Shown: one piece after another, positions 25,885-34,992 of the stretch
Numbering within the stretch: the stretch's first letter is position 1
Layout of the letters: every line of letters starts with the position of its first letter
NCBI RefSeq assembly: GCF_900108275.1
Contig: NZ_FNVD01000010.1
Span: forward strand, 1-64,000
Direction of reading: 5' to 3'
Origin: Jhaorihella thermophila
GTDB taxonomy: Bacteria; Pseudomonadota; Alphaproteobacteria; Rhodobacterales; Rhodobacteraceae
Length of the DNA: 64,000 nt
Position numbers and translations under genes: made by a program
The notes under the pieces: generated by a model
What the model saw: the letters and a program-made list of their open reading frames with translations, nothing else
The model's database searches: none
What the model was told of the DNA's origin: nothing

Positions 25885-27657
25885 ATGAGCCTTGATCCGA
25901 TCACGTTGACGGTGATTCAGGCGGGATTGCAGCAGGTCTGCGACGAGATGGACCTGAGTTTCTCGCGCGCCGCCTTTTCTCCGGTGATCGCCGAGGCGAA
26001 TGACCGGTCCGACGGCATTTATTCGGCCGAGGACGGGTCGCTGATCGCGCAGGGGGCGGGCGGGTTGCCGGTGTTCGTTGGCACCATGCAGTATTCGACG
26101 CGCAGCCTGATCGAGATGATCCGCGACGGTCGCGCCGCCGAGCCGCAGCCCGACGACATCTATATCGTCAACGACCCCTATCTGGGGGGCACGCATCTGA
26201 TGGACGTACGCTTTGCCCGGCCATTCTATCGCAAGGGCGAGCTTTATTGCTGGCTGTCCAATACCGGACACTGGCCCGACACGGGCGGGGCGGTGCCGGG
26301 GGGGTTCTCTGCATCGGCCACGGCGGTGGAGCAGGAAGGGTTGCGCCTGCCGCCGGTGCGGCTGTTCAAGCAGGGACGGCTGGATCCCGAGATCATGGCG
26401 ATCATCTCGTCCAACATTCGCGTGGCCGAACAGCGCATCGGCGACGTCAAGGCGCAGGCCGCCGCGCTGTTGGTGGGCGAGGCGCGGCTCAACGCGCTGC
26501 TGGATCGCTATGGCGACGACACTGTGAGCGAGGCCATTGCCGAGCTGCGCCAGCGGGCGGCGGTGCAGATGCGGGCATTCATCGCCGAGATTCCCGATGG
26601 CAGTTACAGTTCGACCGCCTGGGTGGACAGCGACGGCGTTGTGAACGAACCGCTGGCGATACGGCTGACCGTCACGAAGAACGGTGATGGCCTGACCTTC
26701 GACTTTGCGGGCTCGTCACCGCCCTGTGCCGGGCCGATGAACTCGGTCCGGGCGACGACGCTTTCGTCGGTCTATCTGGCCATGCGGCACATCTTTCCCG
26801 AAGTGCCGATCAGCGCCGGCGCGTTCGAGCCGCTGCATGTCACGGGGATCGAGGGCACGTTTCTTGACGCGCAATACCCCCGCCCGGTGTCGGGCTGCGC
26901 GGCGGAAGTGTCCCAGCGCATCGCCGAGGCGGTGTTTGCCGCGCTGGTCGAACCGCTGCCCGACCGCGTCACCGCCGCGCCAGCCGGCACCAGCGGCAAT
27001 TTCGCGCTGGGCGGGCATGATCCGGCGCAGGGGCGGGACTATGTTATGTATCAGATCTCGGGCGGCGGCTACGGCGGAAATGCCGACCATGACGGGTTGT
27101 CCAACGGCTGTTCCACCATCGGCATTTCCAAGGCGCCTCCGATTGAGATCATGGAACAGCAGTTCCCGGTGCTGTATCGCCGTTACGCGTTGCATGAAGG
27201 ATCGGGCGGCGCAGGGCGGCATCGCGGCGGGTTCGGGCTTGATTACGAGGTGGAGCTGCGCCGGGGCGCGGCGCGGGCCAGCTTCGTCATGGATCATGGA
27301 CGCTTCGGCCCGCAAGGGGCGCTGGGCGGGCGCGACGGGGCACCGAACCGGGTGACGGTCTGGCAATCGGGCAAACCATACACGCCCGCGCATCTGTCCA
27401 AGGAACAGGACATCCCCCTGAAGGCGGGCGACCGCGTGCGGGTGCAGACGCCCGGCGGCGGCGGCTATGGCGATCCGTTCACGCGCCCGCCCGAGGCGGT
27501 GCTGGAGGACGTTCGGCTGGAACGCTACACCCCCGATCAGGCACGCGACCTGTTCGGCGTTGCGATCACCGGCGAGCCGCCGCACGTGGACGAAGCCGAA
27601 ACCGCCGCCCTGCGCGCGCGGGCGCAGGCCGCGGTCAGTCCTGCCAGCGGCCGCTGA
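25885..27657 (+). CDS. Hydantoinase/5-oxoprolinase subunit B
   Basis: This 590-residue HyuB-family protein begins SLDPITLTVIQAGLQQVCDE, with NDPYLGGTHLMDVR (about residue 96), FDFAGSSPPCAGPMN (about 271) and a Gly-rich C-terminal YQISGGGYGGNADHDG segment, all characteristic of the family. The start at 25885 is set by GGGGAGGAGAGG just upstream and the family N-terminus; the longer frame from 25765 runs through a repeat element. Its 3' end overlaps the 3' end of the convergent lldD by 23 bases. It works with HyuA in ATP-dependent ring opening. Confidence 0.92.
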   Translation: MSLDPITLTVIQAGLQQVCDEMDLSFSRAAFSPVIAEANDRSDGIYSAEDGSLIAQGAGGLPVFVGTMQYSTRSLIEMIRDGRAAEPQPDDIYIVNDPYLGGTHLMDVRFARPFYRKGELYCWLSNTGHWPDTGGAVPGGFSASATAVEQEGLRLPPVRLFKQGRLDPEIMAIISSNIRVAEQRIGDVKAQAAALLVGEARLNALLDRYGDDTVSEAIAELRQRAAVQMRAFIAEIPDGSYSSTAWVDSDGVVNEPLAIRLTVTKNGDGLTFDFAGSSPPCAGPMNSVRATTLSSVYLAMRHIFPEVPISAGAFEPLHVTGIEGTFLDAQYPRPVSGCAAEVSQRIAEAVFAALVEPLPDRVTAAPAGTSGNFALGGHDPAQGRDYVMYQISGGGYGGNADHDGLSNGCSTIGISKAPPIEIMEQQFPVLYRRYALHEGSGGAGRHRGGFGLDYEVELRRGAARASFVMDHGRFGPQGALGGRDGAPNRVTVWQSGKPYTPAHLSKEQDIPLKAGDRVRVQTPGGGGYGDPFTRPPEAVLEDVRLERYTPDQARDLFGVAITGEPPHVDEAETAALRARAQAAVSPASGR

Positions 27658-28801
27658 AATCCTCGGGGATCAGCAGGTTGTGGCGGCCCAGATCGGTCAC
27701 CCGCCGCTCGCCGCAGAAGGCCATGGTCAGGTCCAGTTCGCGGTGCAGAATTTCCAGCGCCTTGGTCACGCCGGCCTGCCCCATTGCCCCCAACCCATAG
27801 ACGAAGGCGCGGCCGATATAGGTGCCGCGCGCGCCCAGCGCGACGGCCTTGAGCACGTCCTGCCCGGTGCGGATACCGCCGTCGATATGCACCTCGATGT
27901 CACCCCCCACCGCATCCAGGATCGGCGGCAGCATGCGAATGGAGCTCAGCGCGCCATCGAGCTGGCGCCCGCCGTGGTTCGACACCACGATCGCGTCGGC
28001 GCCCAGCCTGGCCGCCATCTTCGCATCCTCGGGGTCGAGAATGCCCTTGAGGATCACCTTGCCGCCCCATTGCTCCATCAGCTTTTCGACCTTGGACCAG
28101 TCGAGCGAGGGATCGAACTGTTCCGCAGTCCAGGTGCCCAGCGAGGTCGCGTCGGAAATCCCCTGAACATGGCCGACGATGTTGCCGAAATTGCGCCGTT
28201 TCGCGCCCAGCATCTCGATACCCCAGCGCCACTTGGTCATCAGGTTGGCGATGGTTTTCGGCGTCAGCTTGGGCGGCGCCGAAAGGCCGTTCTTGAGATC
28301 CTTGTGGCGCTGCCCGAGGATCTGCAGATCCAGCGTGATGACCAGCGCCGAACACCCCGCGTCCTTGGCCCGCTGGATCAGGCGCGAGGTGAAATCGGTG
28401 TCCTTCATCGTGTAGAGCTGGAACCAGAAGGGCGCGCGGGTGGCCTCAGCCACTTCCTCGATCGAGTTGATCGACATGGTGGACAGCGTGAAGGGAACCC
28501 CGAAATCGCGCGCAGCCAGCGCCGCCTTGATCTCGCCATCGGCATGCTGCATCCCCGTCAGCCCCACCGGTGCCAGCGCCACCGGCATCGCCACGTCCTG
28601 CCCTGCCATCTGCGTCGCGGTGCTGCGCCCGGTCATGTCAACGGCGACGCGCTGGCGCAGGCGGATGTCCTGATAGTCGCGCACATTGTCGCGAAAGGTC
28701 TGCTCGGTCCAGCTGCCGCTTTCGGCATAGTCATAGAACATCCGCGGCACGCGGCGTTCGTAGAGACGCTTGAGGTCTTCGATGCAGGTAATGACGGTCA
28801 T
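27635..28801 (-). CDS. lldD: FMN-dependent alpha-hydroxy-acid dehydrogenase (L-lactate dehydrogenase-like)
   Basis: This 388-residue FMN enzyme begins TVITCIEDLKRLYERRVPR. The active-site segments are SNHGGRQLDGA, with the catalytic His, and VHIDGGIRTGQDVLKA and GRAFVYGLGA, which bind the flavin phosphate. FWFQLYTMKD and ALVITLDLQILGQRHKD are typical of LldD. It oxidises L-lactate, or a related 2-hydroxy acid, to the keto acid at the membrane. The long palindrome at 28818-28848, 17 bases before the start, is the probable operator. The 3' end overlaps hyuB in convergent orientation. Confidence 0.93.
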   Translation of the reverse strand: MTVITCIEDLKRLYERRVPRMFYDYAESGSWTEQTFRDNVRDYQDIRLRQRVAVDMTGRSTATQMAGQDVAMPVALAPVGLTGMQHADGEIKAALAARDFGVPFTLSTMSINSIEEVAEATRAPFWFQLYTMKDTDFTSRLIQRAKDAGCSALVITLDLQILGQRHKDLKNGLSAPPKLTPKTIANLMTKWRWGIEMLGAKRRNFGNIVGHVQGISDATSLGTWTAEQFDPSLDWSKVEKLMEQWGGKVILKGILDPEDAKMAARLGADAIVVSNHGGRQLDGALSSIRMLPPILDAVGGDIEVHIDGGIRTGQDVLKAVALGARGTYIGRAFVYGLGAMGQAGVTKALEILHRELDLTMAFCGERRVTDLGRHNLLIPEDFSGRWQD

Positions 28802-28817
28802 TTTGGGCGATTCCCGG

Positions 28818-28848
28818 CTGTATTGGTAAGGATGCATTACCAATACAG
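28818..28848 (-). promoter_or_regulatory. Perfect 12-bp palindrome, probable lldD operator
   Basis: CTGTATTGGTAA (28818-28829) and its exact complement TTACCAATACAG (28837-28848) are separated by 7 bases. The arms contain ATTGGT/ACCAAT half sites like those of GntR/FadR-family lactate regulators (LldR, PdhR), but with wider spacing. The position just upstream of lldD supports an operator. No regulator gene is adjacent. Confidence 0.75.
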
Positions 28849-28976
28849 GGCCTGCCCCGCAATGCAGCACTTTTTCGTGCCTCGACTGCGCCAGCGGACT
28901 CCGTCAGAGACGGCGCACCCAATCTTGTCCCCGACGGCCAGCCCCCTGCCCGCCGCGGCGCAGCCGCGCCCCGCTG

Positions 28977-29028
28977 CTTCATCTTGCCCGAAATACTCCC
29001 GCCGGAGGCACGCCGCCGCCAGGCGGCG
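28977..29028 (-). repeat. Dispersed stem-loop/GAGTATTT element, copy 4
   Basis: On the minus strand, a CGCCGCC/GGCGGCG stem (about 29014-29028) is followed by CCGGCGGGAGTATTT and then CGG and GCAAGATGAAG (ending 28977). It begins about 15 bases after the trpA stop. The CCGGCGGGAGTATTT form is shared exactly with the nirJ-nirN copy. Confidence 0.78.
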
Positions 29029-29043
29029 TTCCGCCACGCGCTC

Positions 29044-29835
29044 TCAGGCCGAATGCGCCCCCTCGGCCAGCCCGCGCACGAAATCCAGAACCTCGTCCAC
29101 AGGCTCCCCCTGCCCGATCCGCGCGACGATGGCCGACCCCACGACCGCACCATCGGCGATCCCGGCGATGGCGCGGGCCTTGTCGGGGGTGTTGATGCCA
29201 AAGCCCACGACCACCGGCAGGTCGGTCCTTGCCTTGATCCGCGCCACCTCGGGGGCAACGTCGGCGGCCTGCGCCTCGCCCGCGCCGGTGATACCGGTGA
29301 TCGAGACGTAGTAGACAAAGCCCGAAGTATTCTGCAGCACCTTCGGCAGGCGCTTGTCGTCGGTCGTCGGCGTCGCCAGCCGGATGAAATTCAGCCCCGC
29401 ATCCCGCGCCGGGATGCACAGCTCGTCATCCTCCTCCGGCGGCAGGTCCACCACGATCAGCCCGTCCACGCCGACAGCCTTGGCATCGGCCAGGAACCTG
29501 TCCACGCCGCGGTTATAGATCGGGTTGTAATAGCCCATCATCACGATCGGCGTGCTGTCGTCGCCCTTGCGGAATTCGGCCGCCATGTCGAGCGTCTTCT
29601 GCAGCGTCTGCCCGGCTTCGAGCGCCCGTTGCCCCGCCGCCTGGATGGTCGGCCCGTCCGCCATCGGATCGGTGAACGGGATGCCCAGTTCGATGATGTC
29701 CACACCCGCACCCGGCAGGCCCTTCACGATCTCAAGCGAGGTATCGTAGTCCGGATCGCCCGCCATCACATAGGCGACGAACGCCTTTTTTCCGGCGGCC
29801 TTGAGTTCGGCGAATTTCGCGTCGATGCGGGTCAT
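29044..29835 (-). CDS. trpA: Tryptophan synthase alpha chain
   Basis: This 263-residue TrpA begins [20 protein letters not shown]. The catalytic Glu lies in [19 protein letters not shown] (about residue 50) and Asp in [14 protein letters not shown] (about 130); [15 protein letters not shown] and [11 protein letters not shown] form the phosphate site. It cleaves indole-3-glycerol phosphate to indole, which is passed to TrpB. TrpB is not in the window. The gene appears free-standing, with a PagL-like gene upstream on the same strand and a dispersed element directly after the stop. Confidence 0.96.
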   Translation of the reverse strand: MTRIDAKFAELKAAGKKAFVAYVMAGDPDYDTSLEIVKGLPGAGVDIIELGIPFTDPMADGPTIQAAGQRALEAGQTLQKTLDMAAEFRKGDDSTPIVMMGYYNPIYNRGVDRFLADAKAVGVDGLIVVDLPPEEDDELCIPARDAGLNFIRLATPTTDDKRLPKVLQNTSGFVYYVSITGITGAGEAQAADVAPEVARIKARTDLPVVVGFGINTPDKARAIAGIADGAVVGSAIVARIGQGEPVDEVLDFVRGLAEGAHSA

Positions 29836-29912
29836 GGCGGGCCTTTCACTGTTTCCCGTCCGATGTGCCCAAAGTCGAAGGGGAAATCAATCCCGCGCGC
29901 CGCCGAACCGCC

Positions 29913-30413
29913 CTACATCCCCCAGTGCCAACGCAGAAAGATCGAGTTCGCGCCCGGATTGAAGTTGGAGGTGCTCGCGTTCGACTTGTGCGACACGGCC
30001 AGCGACAGGGCCGAACCGTTCCCGAAACGATATCCCAGCCCCAGCAGACTGCGGATCTCGAAGGTGCTGCCAAGATCGTTGACCGGAGGTTTCTCGAAAA
30101 AGGCGCCGGGCATCACGCTAGCCTCCAGAAACCATGCCGGGCCCAGATCGTAGGTCAGATAGGCACCGCCTCCGACAAAACCGTCACCCGCCCCGGTCAC
30201 TTCACCGCTCAGGGCCCAGCCGGCCTCGGCGTTGGCGCCGACATAGAATGGCGCGGCATGATATTCGAAGGTGCCGATGATCGAATCGTCTGCCCGCGCG
30301 TAGCTGTAGTCCGACCACCCGGCGCCTACGACCCATTGCTGCGCCGCGACCGGCGCCGCCATGATCGTCATCGCCAGCGCGGATACGAACCTGCGGATCA
30401 GTTTTCCTGCCAT
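29913..30413 (-). CDS. PagL-type lipid A 3-O-deacylase
   Basis: This 166-residue protein has a signal peptide (RRFVSALAMTIMAAPVAAQ) and a small beta-barrel pattern. The catalytic His and Ser of the PagL family appear in LAVSHKSNASTSNF (about residues 140-146), and the last strand ends SIFLRWHWGM. PagL removes the 3-position acyl chain of lipid A in the outer membrane. The family's catalytic Glu is not clearly placed; NFNPGANS occupies the expected position, so activity should be confirmed. The gene is divergent from ychF. Confidence 0.8.
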   Translation of the reverse strand: MAGKLIRRFVSALAMTIMAAPVAAQQWVVGAGWSDYSYARADDSIIGTFEYHAAPFYVGANAEAGWALSGEVTGAGDGFVGGGAYLTYDLGPAWFLEASVMPGAFFEKPPVNDLGSTFEIRSLLGLGYRFGNGSALSLAVSHKSNASTSNFNPGANSIFLRWHWGM

Positions 30414-30717
30414 GTGCCGCCTCGTTCGGTTTTATTTGGCCAATTCTGCACAGAATTTGGACAGATCGGCCAACGGTTCAAGCCGGCAGTGCCGCAAAAT
30501 ACCCGACGCACGGGAAATTGACGCGCCGCGTCCTTGGAAATCCGGTTCGAATCCGATGCCGAACATGACGGAAGAACGCGCCGGATCCCCAACCTGCCCT
30601 TTCGCCGACGGCAGCGCATTTTTCTGCCCTGGCCCGGTCATGCGGACCGTGGCGGGGGTTGACCCCGCCCCGCCGCCTTACATACATGCGCCGTCGCCAC
30701 CCGGAAAGGACAGGACC
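30414..30717. other. Divergent intergenic region between pagL-like gene and ychF
   Basis: No gene is supported in these 304 bases, although frames read through from both sides. The AT-rich part next to the pagL-like gene (TTTTATTTGGCCAATTCTG, about 30430-30448) is a plausible promoter area. A ribosome site AAAGGA precedes ychF. No clear hairpin or repeat was seen. Confidence 0.5.
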
Positions 30718-31815
30718 ATGGGTTTCAGAATGGGTATCGTCGGGCTTCCCAACGTGGGCAAGTCCACGCTGTTCAACGCTCTGACCAGGACGGCCGCCGC
30801 GCAGGCCGCGAATTTTCCGTTCTGCACCATCGAGCCCAATGTGGGCGAGGTCGCGGTGCCGGATGCGCGGCTCGACAAGCTGGCCGAGATCGCTGGATCG
30901 AAACAGATCATCCCCACCCGGATGACCTTTGTCGATATCGCGGGGCTGGTCAAAGGCGCCTCCAAGGGTGAGGGTCTGGGCAACCAGTTCCTGCACAACA
31001 TTCGCGAGGTGGACGCGATCGCCCATGTCCTGCGATGCTTCGAGGATGGCGACGTGACCCATGTGGAGGGCCGCGTCGATCCGGTGGCCGATGCCGAAAC
31101 CATCGAGACCGAACTGATGCTGGCCGATCTGGAAAGCATCGAAAAGCGGCTGCAGAACCTCAGCCGCAAGGTGCGCGGCGGCGACAAGGAGGCGGTGCAG
31201 CAGGAGCGGCTTCTCAAGGCCGCGCAGGCCGCGCTGGAAGACGGCAAGCCCGCCCGCACCGTCGAGATCGAGGACGAAGACGCCCGCGCCTGGAAGAACC
31301 TGCAACTGCTGACCACCAAGCCGGTGCTCTACGTCTGCAACGTCAGCGAGGAAGACGCGGCCACCGGCAACGAACATTCCCGCAAGGTCGCGGAAATGGC
31401 CGCGGCCCAAGGCAACGCCCATGTGGTGATCTCGGCGAAGATCGAGGAGGAAATCAGCCAGCTCGACCCCGACGAGGCGCAGATGTTCCTCGAGGAACTG
31501 GGGCTGCACGAGGCCGGGCTCGATCGTCTGATCCGCGCGGGCTACGAGCTGCTCCAGCTCGAGACCTATTTCACCGTGGGCCCCAAGGAGGCGCGCGCCT
31601 GGACCATCAAGAAGGGCACGACCGCGCCCAAGGCGGCCGGCGTGATCCATGGCGACTTTGAAAAGGGGTTCATCCGGGCGGAAACGATTTCCTACGACGA
31701 TTTCGTGGCCTGCGGCGGCGAACAGGGCGCGAAGGAGGCCGGCAAGATGCGGTCGGAAGGCAAGTCCTACATCGTGCAGGACGGCGACGTGATGCATTTC
31801 CTGTTCAACACCTGA
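30718..31815 (+). CDS. ychF: Redox-regulated ATPase/GTPase YchF
   Basis: This 365-residue Obg-family P-loop protein has G1 [14 protein letters not shown] (about residue 8), G3 [14 protein letters not shown] and a coiled-coil helical insertion (residues about 125-200). The C-terminal TGS-like domain has [18 protein letters not shown] and [13 protein letters not shown]. YchF has a degenerate G4 and prefers ATP; it interacts with ribosomes and is linked to oxidative-stress responses. The ATG at 30718 follows GGAAAGGA and matches the family N-terminus. rplY lies next in the same direction. Confidence 0.96.
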   Translation: MGFRMGIVGLPNVGKSTLFNALTRTAAAQAANFPFCTIEPNVGEVAVPDARLDKLAEIAGSKQIIPTRMTFVDIAGLVKGASKGEGLGNQFLHNIREVDAIAHVLRCFEDGDVTHVEGRVDPVADAETIETELMLADLESIEKRLQNLSRKVRGGDKEAVQQERLLKAAQAALEDGKPARTVEIEDEDARAWKNLQLLTTKPVLYVCNVSEEDAATGNEHSRKVAEMAAAQGNAHVVISAKIEEEISQLDPDEAQMFLEELGLHEAGLDRLIRAGYELLQLETYFTVGPKEARAWTIKKGTTAPKAAGVIHGDFEKGFIRAETISYDDFVACGGEQGAKEAGKMRSEGKSYIVQDGDVMHFLFNT

Positions 31816-31830
31816 CCGCGCGAAACAGGG

Positions 31831-31849
31831 GCGGGAAAACCGCTCTTTT
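31831..31849 (+). terminator. Weak intrinsic terminator after ychF
   Basis: The stem GCGG-GAAAA-CCGC (31831-31843) is followed by TCTTTTC, about 15 bases after the ychF stop. The stem is short, so termination is probably partial. Confidence 0.45.
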
Positions 31850-31934
31850 CAAGCGCAAGAGACTCGTCTATATGCGCAGCTTCACGCGGGGTGACAGCCT
31901 TGGAGGCACCCTGCCCTTACATGGAGATACCAAG

Positions 31935-32564
31935 ATGGCTAAAGAGATTCCTGATCTCGTGGCCCTGGAACGGACGGGGACAGGCAAGGGCGCCGCTCGT
32001 CAGGCACGCCGCGAAGGCACGGTTCCGGGCATCGTTTTCGGCGGCGACACCGATCCGCTTCCGATCAAGATTCCGTTCAACGCGCTGATGAAGCACCTCA
32101 AGGCCGGGCGGTTCAAGTCCACCCTGTTCAACCTCAAGGTTGACGGCCATGACGACGTCCGCGTGATCTGCCGCGACGTGCAGCGCGACGTGGTGAAGGA
32201 TCTGCCGATCCACGTCGATTTCATGCGCCTGCGCCGCACCTCGAAGATCAACCTGTTCATTCCGGTCGATTTCGTGAACGAAGAAGCCGCCCCCGGCATC
32301 AAGAAGGGCGGCGTTCTGACCGTCGTCCGGCCCGAGGTCGAACTGGTCGTAACCGCCGGCGACATTCCCGAGAAGATCACCGTCGACCTGACCGGCCTGA
32401 ACATCGGCGATTCGGTCACCATCTCGATGGTGGACCTGCCCAAGGGCACCAAGCCGACGATCGACCGCGATTTCGTGATTGCCACGGTGTCGGCGCCGTC
32501 CGGCCTGCGCTCGTCCGAGGAAGAGGAAGAGGGCGAAGAGGCCGAGGCCGCTGCCGAGGAGTAA
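31935..32564 (+). CDS. rplY: 50S ribosomal protein L25/general stress protein Ctc
   Basis: This 209-residue long-form L25 has an N-terminal 5S-rRNA-binding domain ([20 protein letters not shown], about residues 14-33), a TL5/CTC beta domain ([20 protein letters not shown]) and an acidic C-terminal tail ([17 protein letters not shown]). It binds 5S rRNA in the large subunit. The ATG at 31935 matches the family start (MAKEIPDL). A strong terminator follows at 32620, so the gene ends its own unit; the usual partner pth is not seen next to it. Confidence 0.95.
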   Translation: MAKEIPDLVALERTGTGKGAARQARREGTVPGIVFGGDTDPLPIKIPFNALMKHLKAGRFKSTLFNLKVDGHDDVRVICRDVQRDVVKDLPIHVDFMRLRRTSKINLFIPVDFVNEEAAPGIKKGGVLTVVRPEVELVVTAGDIPEKITVDLTGLNIGDSVTISMVDLPKGTKPTIDRDFVIATVSAPSGLRSSEEEEEGEEAEAAAEE

Positions 32565-32619
32565 CCGCCGTCACGCATGTGATGTGCGATACCGGGAACT
32601 TCCGGTTGGCCCAATCGAG

Positions 32620-32647
32620 AACCCCGTCGCGTTGCGGCGGGGTTTTT
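32620..32647 (+). terminator. Rho-independent terminator of rplY
   Basis: AACCCCGTCGC (32620-32630) pairs with GCGGCGGGGTT (32634-32644) across a GTT loop, giving an 11-bp stem with one G-T pair. It runs into a TTTTT tract. This is a textbook intrinsic terminator placed about 55 bases after the rplY stop. Confidence 0.93.
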
Positions 32648-32739
32648 CCTTGGCGAATTGCCAGATCTGCGCCGGAGGGGGGGCGGTGAGAGATGCGAAA
32701 TGCTCTGCCCGTTGCGAAGGCGGCGCGCAAGTCGGTGTT

Positions 32740-32790
32740 GCGAGGTGCTCTGCCCCTCGCGCTCCCCGGAGTATTTCAGGCAAGATGAAG
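32740..32790 (+). repeat. Dispersed stem-loop/GAGTATTT element, copy 5
   Basis: The stem GCGAGG (32740-32745) with CCTCGC (32755-32760) is followed by CTCCCCGGAGTATTT, then CAG and GCAAGATGAAG (ending 32790). It lies downstream of rplY and upstream of the co-directional MBL-fold gene. The stem sequence resembles that of the aroC-upstream copy. Confidence 0.8.
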
Positions 32791-32898
32791 AAGCCGGGGC
32801 GAGGCCGCCGGTCGGCTTCCGTCGATCCTTGCCGTCCTGACCCGTTTCGCAGGATCGCATCCTGGTCTAGGTTCGGACAAAACACGAAGGAGGAAGAC

Positions 32899-33591
32899 AT
32901 GAAGATCATCTGGCTTGGGCATGGAAGTTTCCGGATCGAGGCGGCGGGTCAGGTTCTGCTGATCGATCCCTGGCTGACCGGCAACCCGGCGCTGCCCGAG
33001 GACAGGCATGACGAGGCCGTTGCGGGCGGGACGCATATTCTGCTGACCCACGCGCATTTCGACCATGCGGCCGACGTGATCGCGCTGTCGAAGAAACTGG
33101 GCGCGCCACTGGTGGGGCAGTATGACGTCATGAGCCATTGGGGCGAAACCGAAGGGGTCGAGACGATCGGGTTCAACAAGGGCGGCACGGTGGATCTGAA
33201 CGGCGTTGCCGTCAGCATGGTCAACGCGGTGCATTCTTCCAGCTTCGGCGGCGCGGACGGGCCGAAATACGGCGGCACCGAATGCGGGTTCATGATCGCC
33301 GCCGAAGGGCACATGATCTATCATTCCGGCGATACCGACATCATGGCCGACATGGCGTGGTTCGGCGAGTATTACAAACCGGATATCGGCATCCTCGCCT
33401 GCGGGGGGTATTTCACCATGGACATGGCCAAGGCCGCCTGGGCCGCCAGGAAATATTTCGACTTCAAGGTCGTGATCCCCGGCCATTACCGCACCTTCCC
33501 GATCCTCGCGCAGACGGCAGACGAGCTGCGCGCCGGCCTGCCGGGCGTGGACGTGCGCACGCCCGAGGTGATGGGCGCGGTGGAGATCTGA
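32899..33591 (+). CDS. Metallo-beta-lactamase-fold metal-dependent hydrolase (UPF0173 type)
   Basis: This 230-residue compact MBL-fold hydrolase begins KIIWLGHGSFRIEA. The metal-binding HxHxDH motif appears as LTHAHFDHAADV (about residue 53); further ligands are in MVNAVHSSSFG, IYHSGDTDIM and VVIPGHYRTFP. This arrangement matches the UPF0173 family, whose natural substrate is unknown. The ATG at 32899 has AGGAGGAAG seven bases upstream. It seems to form its own transcription unit; the oxidoreductase downstream is convergent. Confidence 0.9.
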   Translation: MKIIWLGHGSFRIEAAGQVLLIDPWLTGNPALPEDRHDEAVAGGTHILLTHAHFDHAADVIALSKKLGAPLVGQYDVMSHWGETEGVETIGFNKGGTVDLNGVAVSMVNAVHSSSFGGADGPKYGGTECGFMIAAEGHMIYHSGDTDIMADMAWFGEYYKPDIGILACGGYFTMDMAKAAWAARKYFDFKVVIPGHYRTFPILAQTADELRAGLPGVDVRTPEVMGAVEI

Positions 33592-33630
33592 GCAACGGCG
33601 GTGCCCCCCCGGGGGCCGCCACGCGGGCGG

Positions 33631-34938
33631 TCAGCCCAGCACCGAAAAGCTCGAGTCCTCGTTCACCGGCCGTTTTCGCGAATAGAACCCCGCATCGATG
33701 GTCCGTCCGATATGGGGCAGCTTGAACGGCATCGGCGTGGTGTCGTGATCGGTGCCGTTCTCGCAATATTCGATCAGCGCGGCCATCAGTTTTCCGGCGA
33801 TCGGCGCGTTCTTGAACTGGTTTCCGCTGGTGCCGCAGGCCATGTAGAACCCGGGCAGAGACGACTTGTCGTAGATCGGAATCCAGTCGGTGGAGGCGTC
33901 GTAAAGGTCCACCACCCCGCGCATTCTTGACGGGATGCCGAGGCCCGGCACCCGCTGGCCATAGCGCATGGCCTGCGTCGTCCATTGCGCGGTAAAGTTG
34001 CGGTCGAAATGGATGTCGTCCTCGACCCACATATGCGGGTCGCATTCGGGATCCTCGCTCCCGACAAGGATGTGGTTGCCCTGCTCGGGACGGCAGTAGC
34101 AGGCGATATCGCTGTCCGAAACGATGGTGCCGCGGGTTTCGAAGTCAAACCCGTCCGGTGCAGGAATATGGACCACCTCCTGCCGCAGGGGGCGGGTTTC
34201 GATGGTCATGTCGCCCGTGACACCGGCCATGCGGTTGACGATGGATGACCCCGGCCCCGCCACGTTCACCACCACGGGCGCGTGCAGCTCCTCGCCGCCG
34301 GCCAGTTTCACGCCCTGCGCCCGGCCACCCGACTGCAGGATCTCCACCACCGCCGCGCCGGTGCGAACCCTTGCCCCGTGCGCCCGCGCGGCATCCATCA
34401 GGTTCTGCGCCGAAAGCGCCGGGTCGGTGACGTAGCCCGCCAGCGGCCAGAACACCGCGCCCTCGATCCGCCCGCCATTGGGCTTGCCGAAATCCGGGTC
34501 ATCCAGCCGCCGTGCCGGAGCGAAACTGTCGAGCGAATAGATCGGCAGGCGCTCGACAATCCGCGCGGCGTCCCATTCCTCGAAGGGACAGCCCAGATCG
34601 GCGCTGAAGGCCATGTGCCTTTCCAGCATGCCGTTGGCGGGGGTCTTCATCACCAGACATCCGGTCTGCCGGAACCGCGCCAGGTTCGCGCCCGCCGGCA
34701 GACCGAGATATTCGGCCCAGTCGCGCCAGTAATGGTAGCCCTCCCAGGCGAAGGCCGTGCCGTCGAAGGTGGAATAGTGCATGCGGATGATCGCGCAACT
34801 GCCCGCGGTGGACCCGTGCCCCACCTGGGCGTTGCGATCGAGCGAAAGCGTCTTCCACCCCTTTTTCGCCAGTTCAAAGGCCACGGCGGCACCGATCACC
34901 CCGGTGCCGATGATGATGGCGTCAGCGGTTTGGCTCAT
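33631..34938 (-). CDS. FAD-dependent oxidoreductase (sarcosine-oxidase/DAO-like)
   Basis: This 435-residue DAO-family protein has an N-terminal dinucleotide fold AIIIGTGVIGAAVAFELAKKG (about residues 8-28) and SLDRNAQVGHGSTAGSCAII, where a flavin-contacting His lies. The substrate domain contains RQEVVHIPAPDG, and the C-terminal FYMACGTSGNQFKNAP closes the FAD site. Such enzymes oxidise secondary or tertiary amines such as sarcosine or dimethylglycine; the substrate is unknown. A glutathione-transferase gene lies upstream on the same strand, 54 bases away. Confidence 0.87.
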   Translation of the reverse strand: MSQTADAIIIGTGVIGAAVAFELAKKGWKTLSLDRNAQVGHGSTAGSCAIIRMHYSTFDGTAFAWEGYHYWRDWAEYLGLPAGANLARFRQTGCLVMKTPANGMLERHMAFSADLGCPFEEWDAARIVERLPIYSLDSFAPARRLDDPDFGKPNGGRIEGAVFWPLAGYVTDPALSAQNLMDAARAHGARVRTGAAVVEILQSGGRAQGVKLAGGEELHAPVVVNVAGPGSSIVNRMAGVTGDMTIETRPLRQEVVHIPAPDGFDFETRGTIVSDSDIACYCRPEQGNHILVGSEDPECDPHMWVEDDIHFDRNFTAQWTTQAMRYGQRVPGLGIPSRMRGVVDLYDASTDWIPIYDKSSLPGFYMACGTSGNQFKNAPIAGKLMAALIEYCENGTDHDTTPMPFKLPHIGRTIDAGFYSRKRPVNEDSSFSVLG

Positions 34939-34992
34939 GTCCGGTCTCCCTCATTCACGTCGGCAAGGCGCCCGCGCCTCACGGGCCGATGA

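Larger units (their letters stand above)
32565..32898. other. Intergenic region between rplY and the MBL-fold gene
   Basis: These 334 bases hold the rplY terminator (32620-32647), a pair of related short repeats (GTTGCGA followed by TGCTCTGCCCC-like sequence) and one copy of the dispersed element (32740-32790). GAAGGAGGAAG lies directly before the ATG of the next gene. No coding gene is supported. Confidence 0.6.
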
